This document shows, piece by piece, positions 6,740-11,860 of a stretch of 11,860 bases of DNA (position 1 is the first letter of the stretch; each line of letters opens with the position of its first letter). This stretch comes from 13-2-20CM-68-14 sp046733295 (lineage in GTDB: Bacteria; Actinomycetota; Thermoleophilia; Gaiellales; Gaiellaceae): positions 1 to 11,860 of the forward strand of contig JBKPOY010000071.1 in the NCBI GenBank assembly GCA_046733295.1. The letters are read 5' to 3'. The notes beneath the pieces are model-generated. The model was given only the letters and a program-made list of their open reading frames with translations. It was not told where the DNA came from and made no database searches. Both the position numbers and the translations under genes were made by a program.

Positions 6740-6779
6740 CGTTTGCATGCGCCGAGCTGTGGTAGAAGCGATGCAAACG
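6740..6779. promoter_or_regulatory. 9-base inverted repeat upstream of the SRPBCC gene
   Basis: CGTTTGCAT (6740-6748) and ATGCAAACG (6771-6779) are perfect inverted copies 22 bases apart. The right arm abuts the ribosome binding site GAGGAAAGG, and the gene starts at 6793. The repeat may be an operator or an RNA stem that touches the ribosome binding site. The rest of 6625-6792 contains only a short CCGCC/GGCGG hairpin after the globin stop. Confidence 0.42.
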
Positions 6780-6792
6780 AGGAAAGGTTCCT

Positions 6793-7638
6793 ATGGTCGG
6801 ACGAATCAAGACGAAGACGCTCAAGAAGAACGCGACGACCAGCAAGGATCTCGCAGTCGCGCTGGCGAAAGATCGGAAGTTCCGGAGGCAGCTGCGCTCG
6901 GCCGCGCTCCACGGGAGCAAGGCTCGGCGCCGCGCGCTGCCGCGGGCCGGCTTGGTCGCGGTGGGAGCGCGGCTCGGTTCCGACAAGAAGCTCCGGCGCG
7001 AGCTGAAGGAGGCGGCTGACAGCCTGCAACAGGCGTGGCACCGGGTAGAGAAGAAGCGGAGCCACAAGCTACGGAACATGCTTATTGCCCTCGGCCTCGG
7101 CGCCGTCGCGGCGAAGCTCTTCCGGTCGCGCGAGCAGTTGACGCAGTCGCTGCCCGGCCTCGGCGGCACTTCGCCGCGGACCATCACGGGCGAGATCGAG
7201 GTCGACGTGCCGGTCTCGACCGCCTACAACCAGTGGACCCAGTTCGAGGACTTCCCGCTCTTCATGGAGGGCGTCGAGCACGTGAAGCAACTCGACGATA
7301 CGCGGCTGCACTGGGTCGCCACGGTCGCCGGGAGGCGCGCGGAATGGGACGCGAAGATCCTCGAGCAGCACCCGGACCGGCAGATCAGCTGGATCAGCGA
7401 GGACGGCAAGAAGACGCGCGGCACGGTCAGCTTCGAGGAGCGCGGGCCCGCGAAGGCGCTGATCCGGATCTCGATGAGCTACCAGGCGGAGGGTCCGGTC
7501 GAAACGGTCGGCTCCGCCGCGGGCCTGGACGAGGGGCGCGTGCAGTCCGATCTCGAGCGGTTCAAAGAGCTGATCGAGTCGCGCGGGACCGAAAGCGGCG
7601 CCTGGCGCGGCGAGGTCTCGTCCGGCACGACGGAATAG
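6793..7638 (+). CDS. SRPBCC-domain (polyketide cyclase/dehydrase-like) protein with basic N-terminal region
   Basis: The 281-aa protein has two parts. Residues 1-95 are strongly basic and helical and contain two related copies of a short motif (27-38 and 64-75). A short hydrophobic helix (MLIALGLGAVAAKLF, 96-110) follows and may touch the membrane. Residues 130-265 match the SRPBCC/START-like fold: ITGEIEVDVPVSTAYNQWTQ, then FPLFMEGVEHVKQLD, then RAEWDAKILEQHPDRQISW. The fold binds hydrophobic ligands, and no enzyme activity can be assigned. The ATG follows GAGGAAAGG at 6778-6786. It is monocistronic, with a clear terminator after the stop. Confidence 0.87.
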   Translation: MVGRIKTKTLKKNATTSKDLAVALAKDRKFRRQLRSAALHGSKARRRALPRAGLVAVGARLGSDKKLRRELKEAADSLQQAWHRVEKKRSHKLRNMLIALGLGAVAAKLFRSREQLTQSLPGLGGTSPRTITGEIEVDVPVSTAYNQWTQFEDFPLFMEGVEHVKQLDDTRLHWVATVAGRRAEWDAKILEQHPDRQISWISEDGKKTRGTVSFEERGPAKALIRISMSYQAEGPVETVGSAAGLDEGRVQSDLERFKELIESRGTESGAWRGEVSSGTTE

Positions 7639-7656
7639 AGAGACCCGGAGCGGACG

Positions 7657-7685
7657 AAAGGGGGCCGAACGGCCCCCTTTTTGTT
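7657..7685 (+). terminator. Rho-independent terminator after the SRPBCC gene
   Basis: GGGGGCC (7660-7666) and GGCCCCC (7671-7677) form a perfect 7-bp stem around the tetraloop GAAC, extended by AAA/TTT, and run into TTTTTGTTT. It lies 19 bases after the stop codon. On the opposite strand only three T residues follow, so it should act mainly on the plus strand, though it sits between convergent genes. Confidence 0.92.
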
Positions 7686-7698
7686 TCCTACCGCACGT

Positions 7699-8478
7699 CT
7701 ACGCGGCGCGCCGTTCCCGCACGAGCACCGACTCGACGGCCCGCAGGGCGACCTGCGTCTCGGCCAGGTCGGGCTCGCGGGTCGTCAGCCGCTGGAGGCC
7801 GAGGCCGGGTAGAAGCAGCGCACGGGCAACCCACCGTCTCGACCCCTCGACGGCGAGCCAGAGCTCCATCGTCAGCCCGAGCGCGAGGACGACAACGGCC
7901 GCCGACGCGTACACGGTCGGAGCGAACGGCCAGACGCGCTGGAGCGCAGCCGCGATCGGAAAGACCAGAGCGGCGAAGTTCGTGCCGCACCGCGCGGCGA
8001 ACCGGGTCGGGTGGACGAGACCGACCCACGTGTCGGCGAGGCGACGCTCCTCGGCCGCGGCGATCGCCCGATGCTCGGCTCCGTGAAGTGCGAGCGTCCG
8101 GCCGCGGAGCAGCCAGGAAACCAGTACGAGCGTCAGCGCAAGCCCGGCGGCGAGCGACCAGGGGTAGGGAAGAAACGCGAAGCCGAGCGGCCCCACGACC
8201 GCAACGGCCAACAGCAGCCGTTCACGCGGCTTGGCGACGCCGTCGCGGCGGACGAGCGGCGACAACGAGAGCGACAGGCGCACGAGCCCACGGACGAGCG
8301 GGACCTTCCGGAAGAAGCCTCGAGCCTGCGGCATCACGCCCTCGCGAAGCGTCCCGTCGACGCCCGCAAACGCCCAGAAGCGCTCGCTCACGATCGTCAC
8401 GCCGTCGGGCCGGGCCATGCCGCCGAGGCGTGGAAGCGCCGAGGCGCGATCGAACCCTGACAGCGCGGCTGCTTTCAC
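7699..8478 (-). CDS. DUF1385 family (YqhQ-like) membrane protein
   Basis: The 259-aa protein matches DUF1385 (PF07136), a conserved family of unknown function whose conserved His/Cys/Glu residues suggest a metal-dependent activity. The N-terminal glycine motif is RLGGMARPDGV (17-27). A pair of hydrophobic helices spans about 88-125. HGAEHRAI (132-139) and HPTRFAARCGTNF (156-168) are the core signatures. Another membrane stretch lies at 170-210, and the end LQRLTTREPDLAETQVALRA (228-247) is typical. The start is GTG at 8476-8478. An ATG at codon 21 would cut into the conserved GG motif, so the GTG is preferred despite the lack of a clear Shine-Dalgarno. A 25-aa membrane gene and a hairpin lie upstream on the same strand. 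Confidence 0.88.
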   Translation of the reverse strand: MKAAALSGFDRASALPRLGGMARPDGVTIVSERFWAFAGVDGTLREGVMPQARGFFRKVPLVRGLVRLSLSLSPLVRRDGVAKPRERLLLAVAVVGPLGFAFLPYPWSLAAGLALTLVLVSWLLRGRTLALHGAEHRAIAAAEERRLADTWVGLVHPTRFAARCGTNFAALVFPIAAALQRVWPFAPTVYASAAVVVLALGLTMELWLAVEGSRRWVARALLLPGLGLQRLTTREPDLAETQVALRAVESVLVRERRAA

Positions 8479-8499
8479 AACCGCAGATTGCCTACCGCG

Positions 8500-8528
8500 A
8501 GGCCGCCCGGCAATGGGCCGGGCGGCCT
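8500..8528. repeat. 11-bp perfect stem-loop between two minus-strand genes
   Basis: AGGCCGCCCGG (8500-8510) and CCGGGCGGCCT (8518-8528) are perfect inverted copies around a 7-base loop, CAATGGG. There is no T tract on either side, so it is not a standard intrinsic terminator. It lies between the 25-aa gene and the DUF1385 gene. It could end or weaken transcription from the short gene, or stabilise its 3' end. Confidence 0.55.
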
Positions 8529-8548
8529 AGATCTCAGCGAAGGGAGAC

Positions 8549-8626
8549 CTACCAGCGCCCGCGCGAGAAGAAACCGAGCAGCGCGAGCACGAGAACGATG
8601 ATCAGGATGATCCACAGAATGCTCAA
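8549..8626 (-). CDS. Very short single-helix membrane peptide, 25 aa
   Basis: Starting from TTG (8624-8626), the frame encodes SILWIILIIVLVLALLGFF followed by SRGRW and a TAG stop. This is one membrane helix with a short basic tail, which by the positive-inside rule should stay in the cytosol. The reason to believe it is AAGGAGGTGA at 8632-8641, a perfect match to the anti-Shine-Dalgarno, ending 5 bases before the TTG. A GTG three codons earlier overlaps that site and is less likely. Similar hydrophobic mini-proteins are common in Actinobacteria, and their function is unknown. It lies upstream of the DUF1385 gene on the same strand and is divergent from ku. Confidence 0.7.
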   Translation of the reverse strand: MSILWIILIIVLVLALLGFFSRGRW

Positions 8627-8757
8627 TGCGGTCACCTCCTTCGTGGCTAGAGAAGTACGTCTACAACGGCTTTACCGGGGGGAAAGTTTCGCTCTCGTGC
8701 GGCCGAAGCCTCGTGGGGCGGCGTTTTTGCTCGGGGCTTCCTGGGGAAATAGGTGAA

Positions 8758-9687
8758 ATGCCGCGCGCAATCTGGAGCGGAGCAATCACCTTCGGGCTCG
8801 TCAACGTGCCCGTGCGGATGTTCAGCGCGATCGAGGAGCACAAGCTCCACTTCCACTGGATCCACGAAAAGGACGAGAGCCCGATCGGCTATCAGAAGGT
8901 CTGCAAGCTCGAGGAGAAGCCGGTCTCCGACGAGGAGGTCACCAAGGGCTTCGAGGTCAAGCCCGGCGAGTACGTCTTCATGGAGGACGAGGACTTTGAA
9001 GCGGCGCGCGTCGAGGGCTACAAGACGATCGACATCAGCGACTTCGTGCCTTACGAACAGATCGACCCGATCTACTTCGCGCGCACGTACTACCTCGGGC
9101 CCCAGGAGGGCGGCGAGAAGGTCTACGCGCTACTCGTCCGGGCGATGGAGGACTCCGGGCTGGCGGCGATCGCCAAGTACGTGATGCGGGACCGGCAGAA
9201 CCTGGGCTGCCTGCGGATCCGCGACGGAGCGATCACGCTCGAGCAGATGTATTTCGCCGACGAGATCCGCGAGCTCGACGAGGTCAAGCCGAAGAAGACG
9301 AGCATCTCGAAGGAGGAGCTCGCGATGGCCGAGCAGCTGATCGAGAACCTCGCCGGCAAGTTCAAGCCCGAGAAGTACGAGGACACCTACCGAGCCGCTC
9401 TGCTGAAAGTCATCCGCGCCAAGCGAAAGGGCAAGGAGGTTCATCGCGCACCCGAGACGGAGGAAGCGGCGCCGCCAGATCTCCTCGAGGCGCTCAGGGC
9501 GAGCATCGCAGCCGCCGGCAAAGGGCAACGGCGCGGCCGCCGGGGCGCATCGCCGAACGGGTCGGACGGCGACCTCGCGGGCCTCTCCAAGGCCGAGCTC
9601 GACAAGCGCGCGAAGCGGGCCAAGATCCCGGGCAGGTCGAAGATGTCGAAGGACGAGCTGGTCGAGGCGCTGAGCGAGGCTGCCTGA
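8758..9687 (+). CDS. ku: Non-homologous end joining protein Ku
   Basis: Bacterial Ku homodimers thread onto DNA double-strand ends and recruit the ligase LigD. Residues 1-225 are the Ku core (PF02735): MPRAIWSGAITFGLVNVPVR at the start, FHWIHEKDESPIGYQKVCK (32-50), IDPIYFARTYYLGP (102-115), and GCLRIRDGAITLEQMYFADE (150-169). A basic linker (residues 255-265, KGQRRGRRG) follows. The C-terminal unit LAGLSKAELDKRAKRAKIPG then MSKDELVEAL (273-305) resembles a Rho_N/SAP/HeH helix-extension-helix module that may bind DNA. At 309 aa it has a normal-sized core plus a tail. The chosen ATG encodes the conserved MPRAIW start, and a frame extending upstream to 8626 is spurious. No ligD lies in the window. 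The next gene begins within about 10 bases. Confidence 0.97.
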   Translation: MPRAIWSGAITFGLVNVPVRMFSAIEEHKLHFHWIHEKDESPIGYQKVCKLEEKPVSDEEVTKGFEVKPGEYVFMEDEDFEAARVEGYKTIDISDFVPYEQIDPIYFARTYYLGPQEGGEKVYALLVRAMEDSGLAAIAKYVMRDRQNLGCLRIRDGAITLEQMYFADEIRELDEVKPKKTSISKEELAMAEQLIENLAGKFKPEKYEDTYRAALLKVIRAKRKGKEVHRAPETEEAAPPDLLEALRASIAAAGKGQRRGRRGASPNGSDGDLAGLSKAELDKRAKRAKIPGRSKMSKDELVEALSEAA

Positions 9688-9697
9688 GCAGAAGCAC

Positions 9698-10480
9698 CTG
9701 AGCGTCGTCCCCGACGTCGAGGAGGAGCTCGATCGGCTCTACTCGCTTCCGCTCGAAGAGTTCACCAAGTCGCGCAACGACCTCGCGCGGCGGCTTTCGC
9801 GCGCGGGCCGCGGCGATGCCGCCGACGAGATCAAGAAGCTCGCGAAGCCGAGCGTGCCGGTCTGGACTGCGAACCAGCTCGCGCGCCGCGAGCCCGGCGA
9901 GGTGCGGGCGCTCCTTCGCTCGGCCGAGGAGCTGCGGAAGGCGCAGCAGCGCGCTCTGAGCGGCAAGGGCGCGGGCGAGTTGCGGGAGCGCCTCGACGAA
10001 CAGCGCAAGGCCGTTCGCGAGCTCGCCCGGCTCGGCCGCGACATCCTGGCGTCCGAGGGCCGATCGGTCAGCGACGCGATCGTCGAGCGCATCGCGAAGA
10101 CGCTCGACGCCGCCGCGCTCGATGAGGGCTCGCGCTTTCTCCTGCGGGCTGGCCGCCTGACGGCTGAGCTCGAGCCTACGGGTTTCGATGTGCTCGCCGG
10201 GATGACGCCGGCCAAACGATCCGGCCGCACATCCTCGGCGGCGCCGGCGCGCGGCAAGCGAGAACGCGTGGTCGAAGCCCGGCGGACGGTTCAGTCGGCG
10301 CGGCAGGAGGCACGCAAGCAGGCGCGTGCCGCCGCCGAGGCGGAGCGAGAGGTCGAGCGGGCGGAGTCGGCGGCCGCCGAGGCGCGGCGCGCCGCGCAGG
10401 AGGCGAGGGACCGCTCGGACGCGGCCGAGCAGGCGTTGTCGGAAGCCGAGGCCGCGCTGCGCGAGGCGCAGCGCGGCTGA
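9698..10480 (+). CDS. Uncharacterised helical/coiled-coil protein in the ku operon
   Basis: The frame stays open from 9674 to 10480, and protein-like sequence begins right after ku: SVVPDVEEELDRLYSLPLEE, then FTKSRNDLARRLSRAGRGDA. I recall similar actinobacterial proteins with this N-terminal region and the following AKPSVPVWTANQLARR segment, but cannot check. There is no ATG, GTG or TTG before GTG 9854. Therefore either CTG 9698 is the start (260 aa), the product is a shortened 208 aa from 9854, or a base is wrong. I give the longer form. Residues about 190-258 are rich in Ala, Arg and Glu and should form a long coiled coil. There is no signal peptide or membrane helix. With only 10 bases after the ku stop, cotranscription and a role in DNA end repair are plausible inferences, not shown. 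Confidence 0.75.
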   Translation: MSVVPDVEEELDRLYSLPLEEFTKSRNDLARRLSRAGRGDAADEIKKLAKPSVPVWTANQLARREPGEVRALLRSAEELRKAQQRALSGKGAGELRERLDEQRKAVRELARLGRDILASEGRSVSDAIVERIAKTLDAAALDEGSRFLLRAGRLTAELEPTGFDVLAGMTPAKRSGRTSSAAPARGKRERVVEARRTVQSARQEARKQARAAAEAEREVERAESAAAEARRAAQEARDRSDAAEQALSEAEAALREAQRG

Positions 10481-10483
10481 ACA

Positions 10484-10636
10484 TCACTCGTCCTCGGGTG
10501 GCTCGTTGACCACGGGGTCGTTGGCGAGCCGCGCGGCGGTCTGGCGCTGCTCCTCGGCGACCTCGTCGGTCATCTCCTCGAACTTGTTCTCGTCCGAGAG
10601 CCGACTCTCGCGTTCGCGATCGGTTTGATCTGTCAT
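10484..10636 (-). CDS. Small acidic hydrophilic protein, 50 aa
   Basis: The frame gives MTDQTDRERESRLSDENKFE and ends in ANDPVVNEPPEDE. It is highly charged and probably largely disordered or helical, with no signal or membrane segment. I do not recognise the family. The ATG at 10634-10636 is the only sensible start, since the longer frame upstream is antisense to tRNA-Leu and the kelch gene. No Shine-Dalgarno is evident. Instead a perfect 7-bp hairpin (GCGCGGG/CCCGCGC, 10637-10655) abuts the start codon. It ends 3 bases from the convergent stop of the coiled-coil gene. Its codon pattern looks coding. Confidence 0.66.
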   Translation of the reverse strand: MTDQTDRERESRLSDENKFEEMTDEVAEEQRQTAARLANDPVVNEPPEDE

Positions 10637-10659
10637 GCGCGGGTGGTTCCCGCGCGCTC

Positions 10660-10665
10660 TACTCT
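10660..10665 (+). promoter_or_regulatory. Possible -10 box (TACTCT) for tRNA-Leu
   Basis: TACTCT fits TAnnnT and lies 12 bases before tRNA-Leu, similar to the placement at tRNA-His. No -35 at a good distance is seen. Confidence 0.35.
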
Positions 10666-10677
10666 GTAACCGGAGTC

Positions 10678-10761
10678 GCGGGCGTGGCGGAATTGGCAAA
10701 CGCGACGGGTTTAGGACCCGTTGGGCGAAAGCCCTTGGAGGTTCGAGTCCTCTCGCCCGCA
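10678..10761 (+). tRNA. tRNA-Leu (anticodon TAG)
   Basis: The acceptor stem GCGGGCG (10678-10684) pairs with CGCCCGC (10754-10760). The anticodon stem ACGGG/CCCGT encloses TTTAGGA, with anticodon TAG at 10712-10714. A long variable arm (TGGGCGAAAGCCCTT region) marks it as class II, as expected for Leu. The T arm is GGAGG-TTCGAGT-CCTCT. The discriminator is A10761 and CCA is not encoded. It reads CTA and other CTN codons. Confidence 0.97.
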
Positions 10762-10785
10762 CTTGCCGTCCTCGCGTCCGCTCTC

Positions 10786-11670
10786 GTGTGCGCACCGGGC
10801 TCGGCAAGTAACAGACTGTCACTAAGTCCGGGTTGGCGGACCGCGGCCCCGCTCCCTCTGGCCCGCACGGAGGTGGCGGGCGCGCGGCTCGGTGACGAGC
10901 TCGTCGTCGTCGGCGGGTACCTCGCCGACGGGAGGAGCACCGGGCGGGTCGACGCCTACTCGCCGCGGACGAACCGCTGGCGACGGCTGCCCGACCTGCC
11001 GGCTCGCGTGAACCACGCGATGGCGGCGAGCGCCGCAGGCCGCCTCTACGTCGTCGGCGGCTACGGCGCCGAGCGGCGCGCCTGGGTGTTCGCACGGGGA
11101 CGGTGGCGGAGGCTGCGTGACCTGCCCGCGCCTCGGGCGGCCGCCGGCGCGGCGATCGTCGCCGGGAAGCTCTACGTCGCCGGCGGCATCGGCGCGCCCG
11201 GCCGGCTCGCCCCCCGGATGCTCGTGCTCGATCTGCGGCGCGGGCGCTGGTCGTTCGCACCAGGCCCGACGCTGCGCGAGCACCTCGCTGTCACCGCCCT
11301 CGGCGGCCGGGTGTACGCCGTGGGCGGCCGCTCGAGCGGCAACAACTTCGACTACTTCGAGGCCTATTCGTCACGCACCCGCCGGTGGACGAAGCTGCCC
11401 GCGATCCCCGACCCGCGCGGGGGGACGGGCGCCGCAGCGGTCGGCGGCCGGATCGTCTCGGTCGGCGGCGAGGAAGCTGCGGGCACGATCGCGCCGGTGT
11501 ACGCCTACAGCATCGCCCGCCGCGGGTGGACCCGGTTGGCCGACATGAAGACTCCACGCCACGGCCTCGCCGTGCTGCCCTACCGCGGCCGCGTCTACGC
11601 GATCGCCGGCGGGCCGCAGCCCGGCCTGCACGTCAGCCCGGCGAACGAGTTCCTGCCGCTCGGGGGCTGA
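10786..11670 (+). CDS. Kelch-repeat beta-propeller protein, probably exported
   Basis: Six kelch blades are visible, each with the GG doublet and a later Trp. The doublets are in LVVVGGYLADG, LYVVGGYGAE, LYVAGGIGAP, VYAVGGRSSG, IVSVGGEEAAG and VYAIAGGPQP. Six blades make a complete propeller, usually a protein-binding or, rarely, oxidase scaffold; function is unknown. The start is uncertain. GTG 10786 is the first ATG/GTG in this frame after the tRNA, but the codons just before it (from 10762) spell LAVLASALVCAPGSAS, a signal-peptide core. A TTG at 10735, inside tRNA-Leu, would include it. The frame stays open upstream through the tRNA. The 3' end overlaps a convergent phosphatase gene by 38 bases. 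Confidence 0.85.
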   Translation: MCAPGSASNRLSLSPGWRTAAPLPLARTEVAGARLGDELVVVGGYLADGRSTGRVDAYSPRTNRWRRLPDLPARVNHAMAASAAGRLYVVGGYGAERRAWVFARGRWRRLRDLPAPRAAAGAAIVAGKLYVAGGIGAPGRLAPRMLVLDLRRGRWSFAPGPTLREHLAVTALGGRVYAVGGRSSGNNFDYFEAYSSRTRRWTKLPAIPDPRGGTGAAAVGGRIVSVGGEEAAGTIAPVYAYSIARRGWTRLADMKTPRHGLAVLPYRGRVYAIAGGPQPGLHVSPANEFLPLGG

Positions 11671-11860
11671 GCCGGCCGGCGGCCCGCTCCAGCGCCTCGC
11701 CGGTGAAGAGCACGGGCGTCGCATTCGGGACGTCGTGGACCGGAGCGTCGAGGTCGTCCGAGCCGGCCGCAGCGTTGAGCGCGTAGCGGATCGGGATCTC
11801 GTGGCAGACGACGAGGACGCGCTCGTAAGGGCCCGCGAGCAGCTCGTGGAAGGCGGCCCC
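11633..11860 (-). CDS. Histidine phosphatase (phosphoglycerate mutase-like) family, 5'-truncated
   Basis: The C-terminal 75 codons are in the window, and the gene enters from the right edge. ELLAGPYERVLVVCHEIPIR followed by YALNAAAGSDDLDAPVHDVP and NATPVLFTGEALERAAGRL match the end of histidine phosphatase superfamily proteins (PF00300). The His in VVCHEIPIR should be the second catalytic His. The phospho-accepting RHG motif lies outside the window, so activity cannot be judged. The frame ends at TGA 11633-11635, inside the 3' end of the kelch gene on the opposite strand. Confidence 0.8.
   Translation of the reverse strand, partial: GAAFHELLAGPYERVLVVCHEIPIRYALNAAAGSDDLDAPVHDVPNATPVLFTGEALERAAGRLSPRAAGTRSPG

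Noticed and set aside
7035..8756. A 573-codon open frame on the plus strand
   Set aside because: It is a high-GC artefact rich in Arg, Ala and Pro. It runs across the SRPBCC gene in another frame, over the terminator, and antisense to the DUF1385 gene.
10240..10480. Repeat-like Ala/Arg/Glu stretch considered as a DNA repeat array
   Set aside because: The bases do not repeat in register. It is biased codon use of a coiled coil.
747..10761. tRNA genes as possible integration sites for a mobile element
   Set aside because: I looked for a second copy of any tRNA 3' end and for an integrase and found neither. The genes between the tRNAs are ordinary chromosomal ones.

Overview
The window is a gene-dense, high-GC stretch of bacterial chromosome. 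GC-ending codons, many GTG starts, five scattered tRNA genes without encoded CCA, and families common in Actinobacteria (caa3-type CtaG, DUF6458-like membrane protein, DUF1385/YqhQ-like protein, bacterial Ku with a basic tail) suggest an actinobacterium, perhaps of the Thermoleophilia (Gaiella/Solirubrobacter) type. The taxonomic guess is inference. I see no phage, insertion sequence, CRISPR array, toxin-antitoxin pair or secondary-metabolite cluster.

Layout. 1-720 (-): 3'-truncated ctaG-like gene. 747-817: tRNA-Gly(TCC). 818-1019: non-coding DNA with a perfect 15-base palindrome. 1020-1313 (-): 97-aa hypothetical gene, divergent from an AI-2E-family permease (1377-2465, +). That permease is followed by a CAP-domain protein (2498-3052) and tRNA-Arg(TCT) (3078-3149). 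Next come a DUF6458-like membrane protein (3192-3485), a DJ-1/PfpI protein (3515-4102) and a lipoprotein alpha/beta hydrolase (4150-4902), all +. tRNA-His(GTG) and tRNA-Arg(TCG) lie side by side at 4936-5092. They converge on an SMP-30/gluconolactonase-like gene (5133-6014, -), which is divergent from a group I truncated hemoglobin (6199-6624, +). An SRPBCC-domain protein (6793-7638, +) ends at a clear intrinsic terminator. A DUF1385 gene (7699-8478, -) lies downstream of a very short membrane peptide gene (8549-8626, -).

Divergent from these is ku (8758-9687, +), followed after 10 bases by an uncharacterised helical protein that runs to 10480. A 50-aa acidic gene (10484-10636, -) converges on it. 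tRNA-Leu(TAG) (10678-10761) is followed by a secreted-type six-bladed kelch protein. The kelch gene overlaps, tail to tail, a histidine-phosphatase gene that leaves the window at its 5' end.

How the genes fit together. Most of the window is ordinary housekeeping or stress-related content: cytochrome oxidase assembly, thiol or glycation stress (PfpI), a truncated globin, and DNA end joining (Ku). The only convincing functional pairing is ku with its downstream gene. No ligD is in view. The most useful second looks are the missing conventional start of that Ku neighbour, the 25-aa membrane gene with a perfect ribosome binding site, the kelch frame that runs into tRNA-Leu, the lower-GC globin with an altered distal pocket, and several operator-like inverted repeats. 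I found no evidence for an undescribed multi-gene system.
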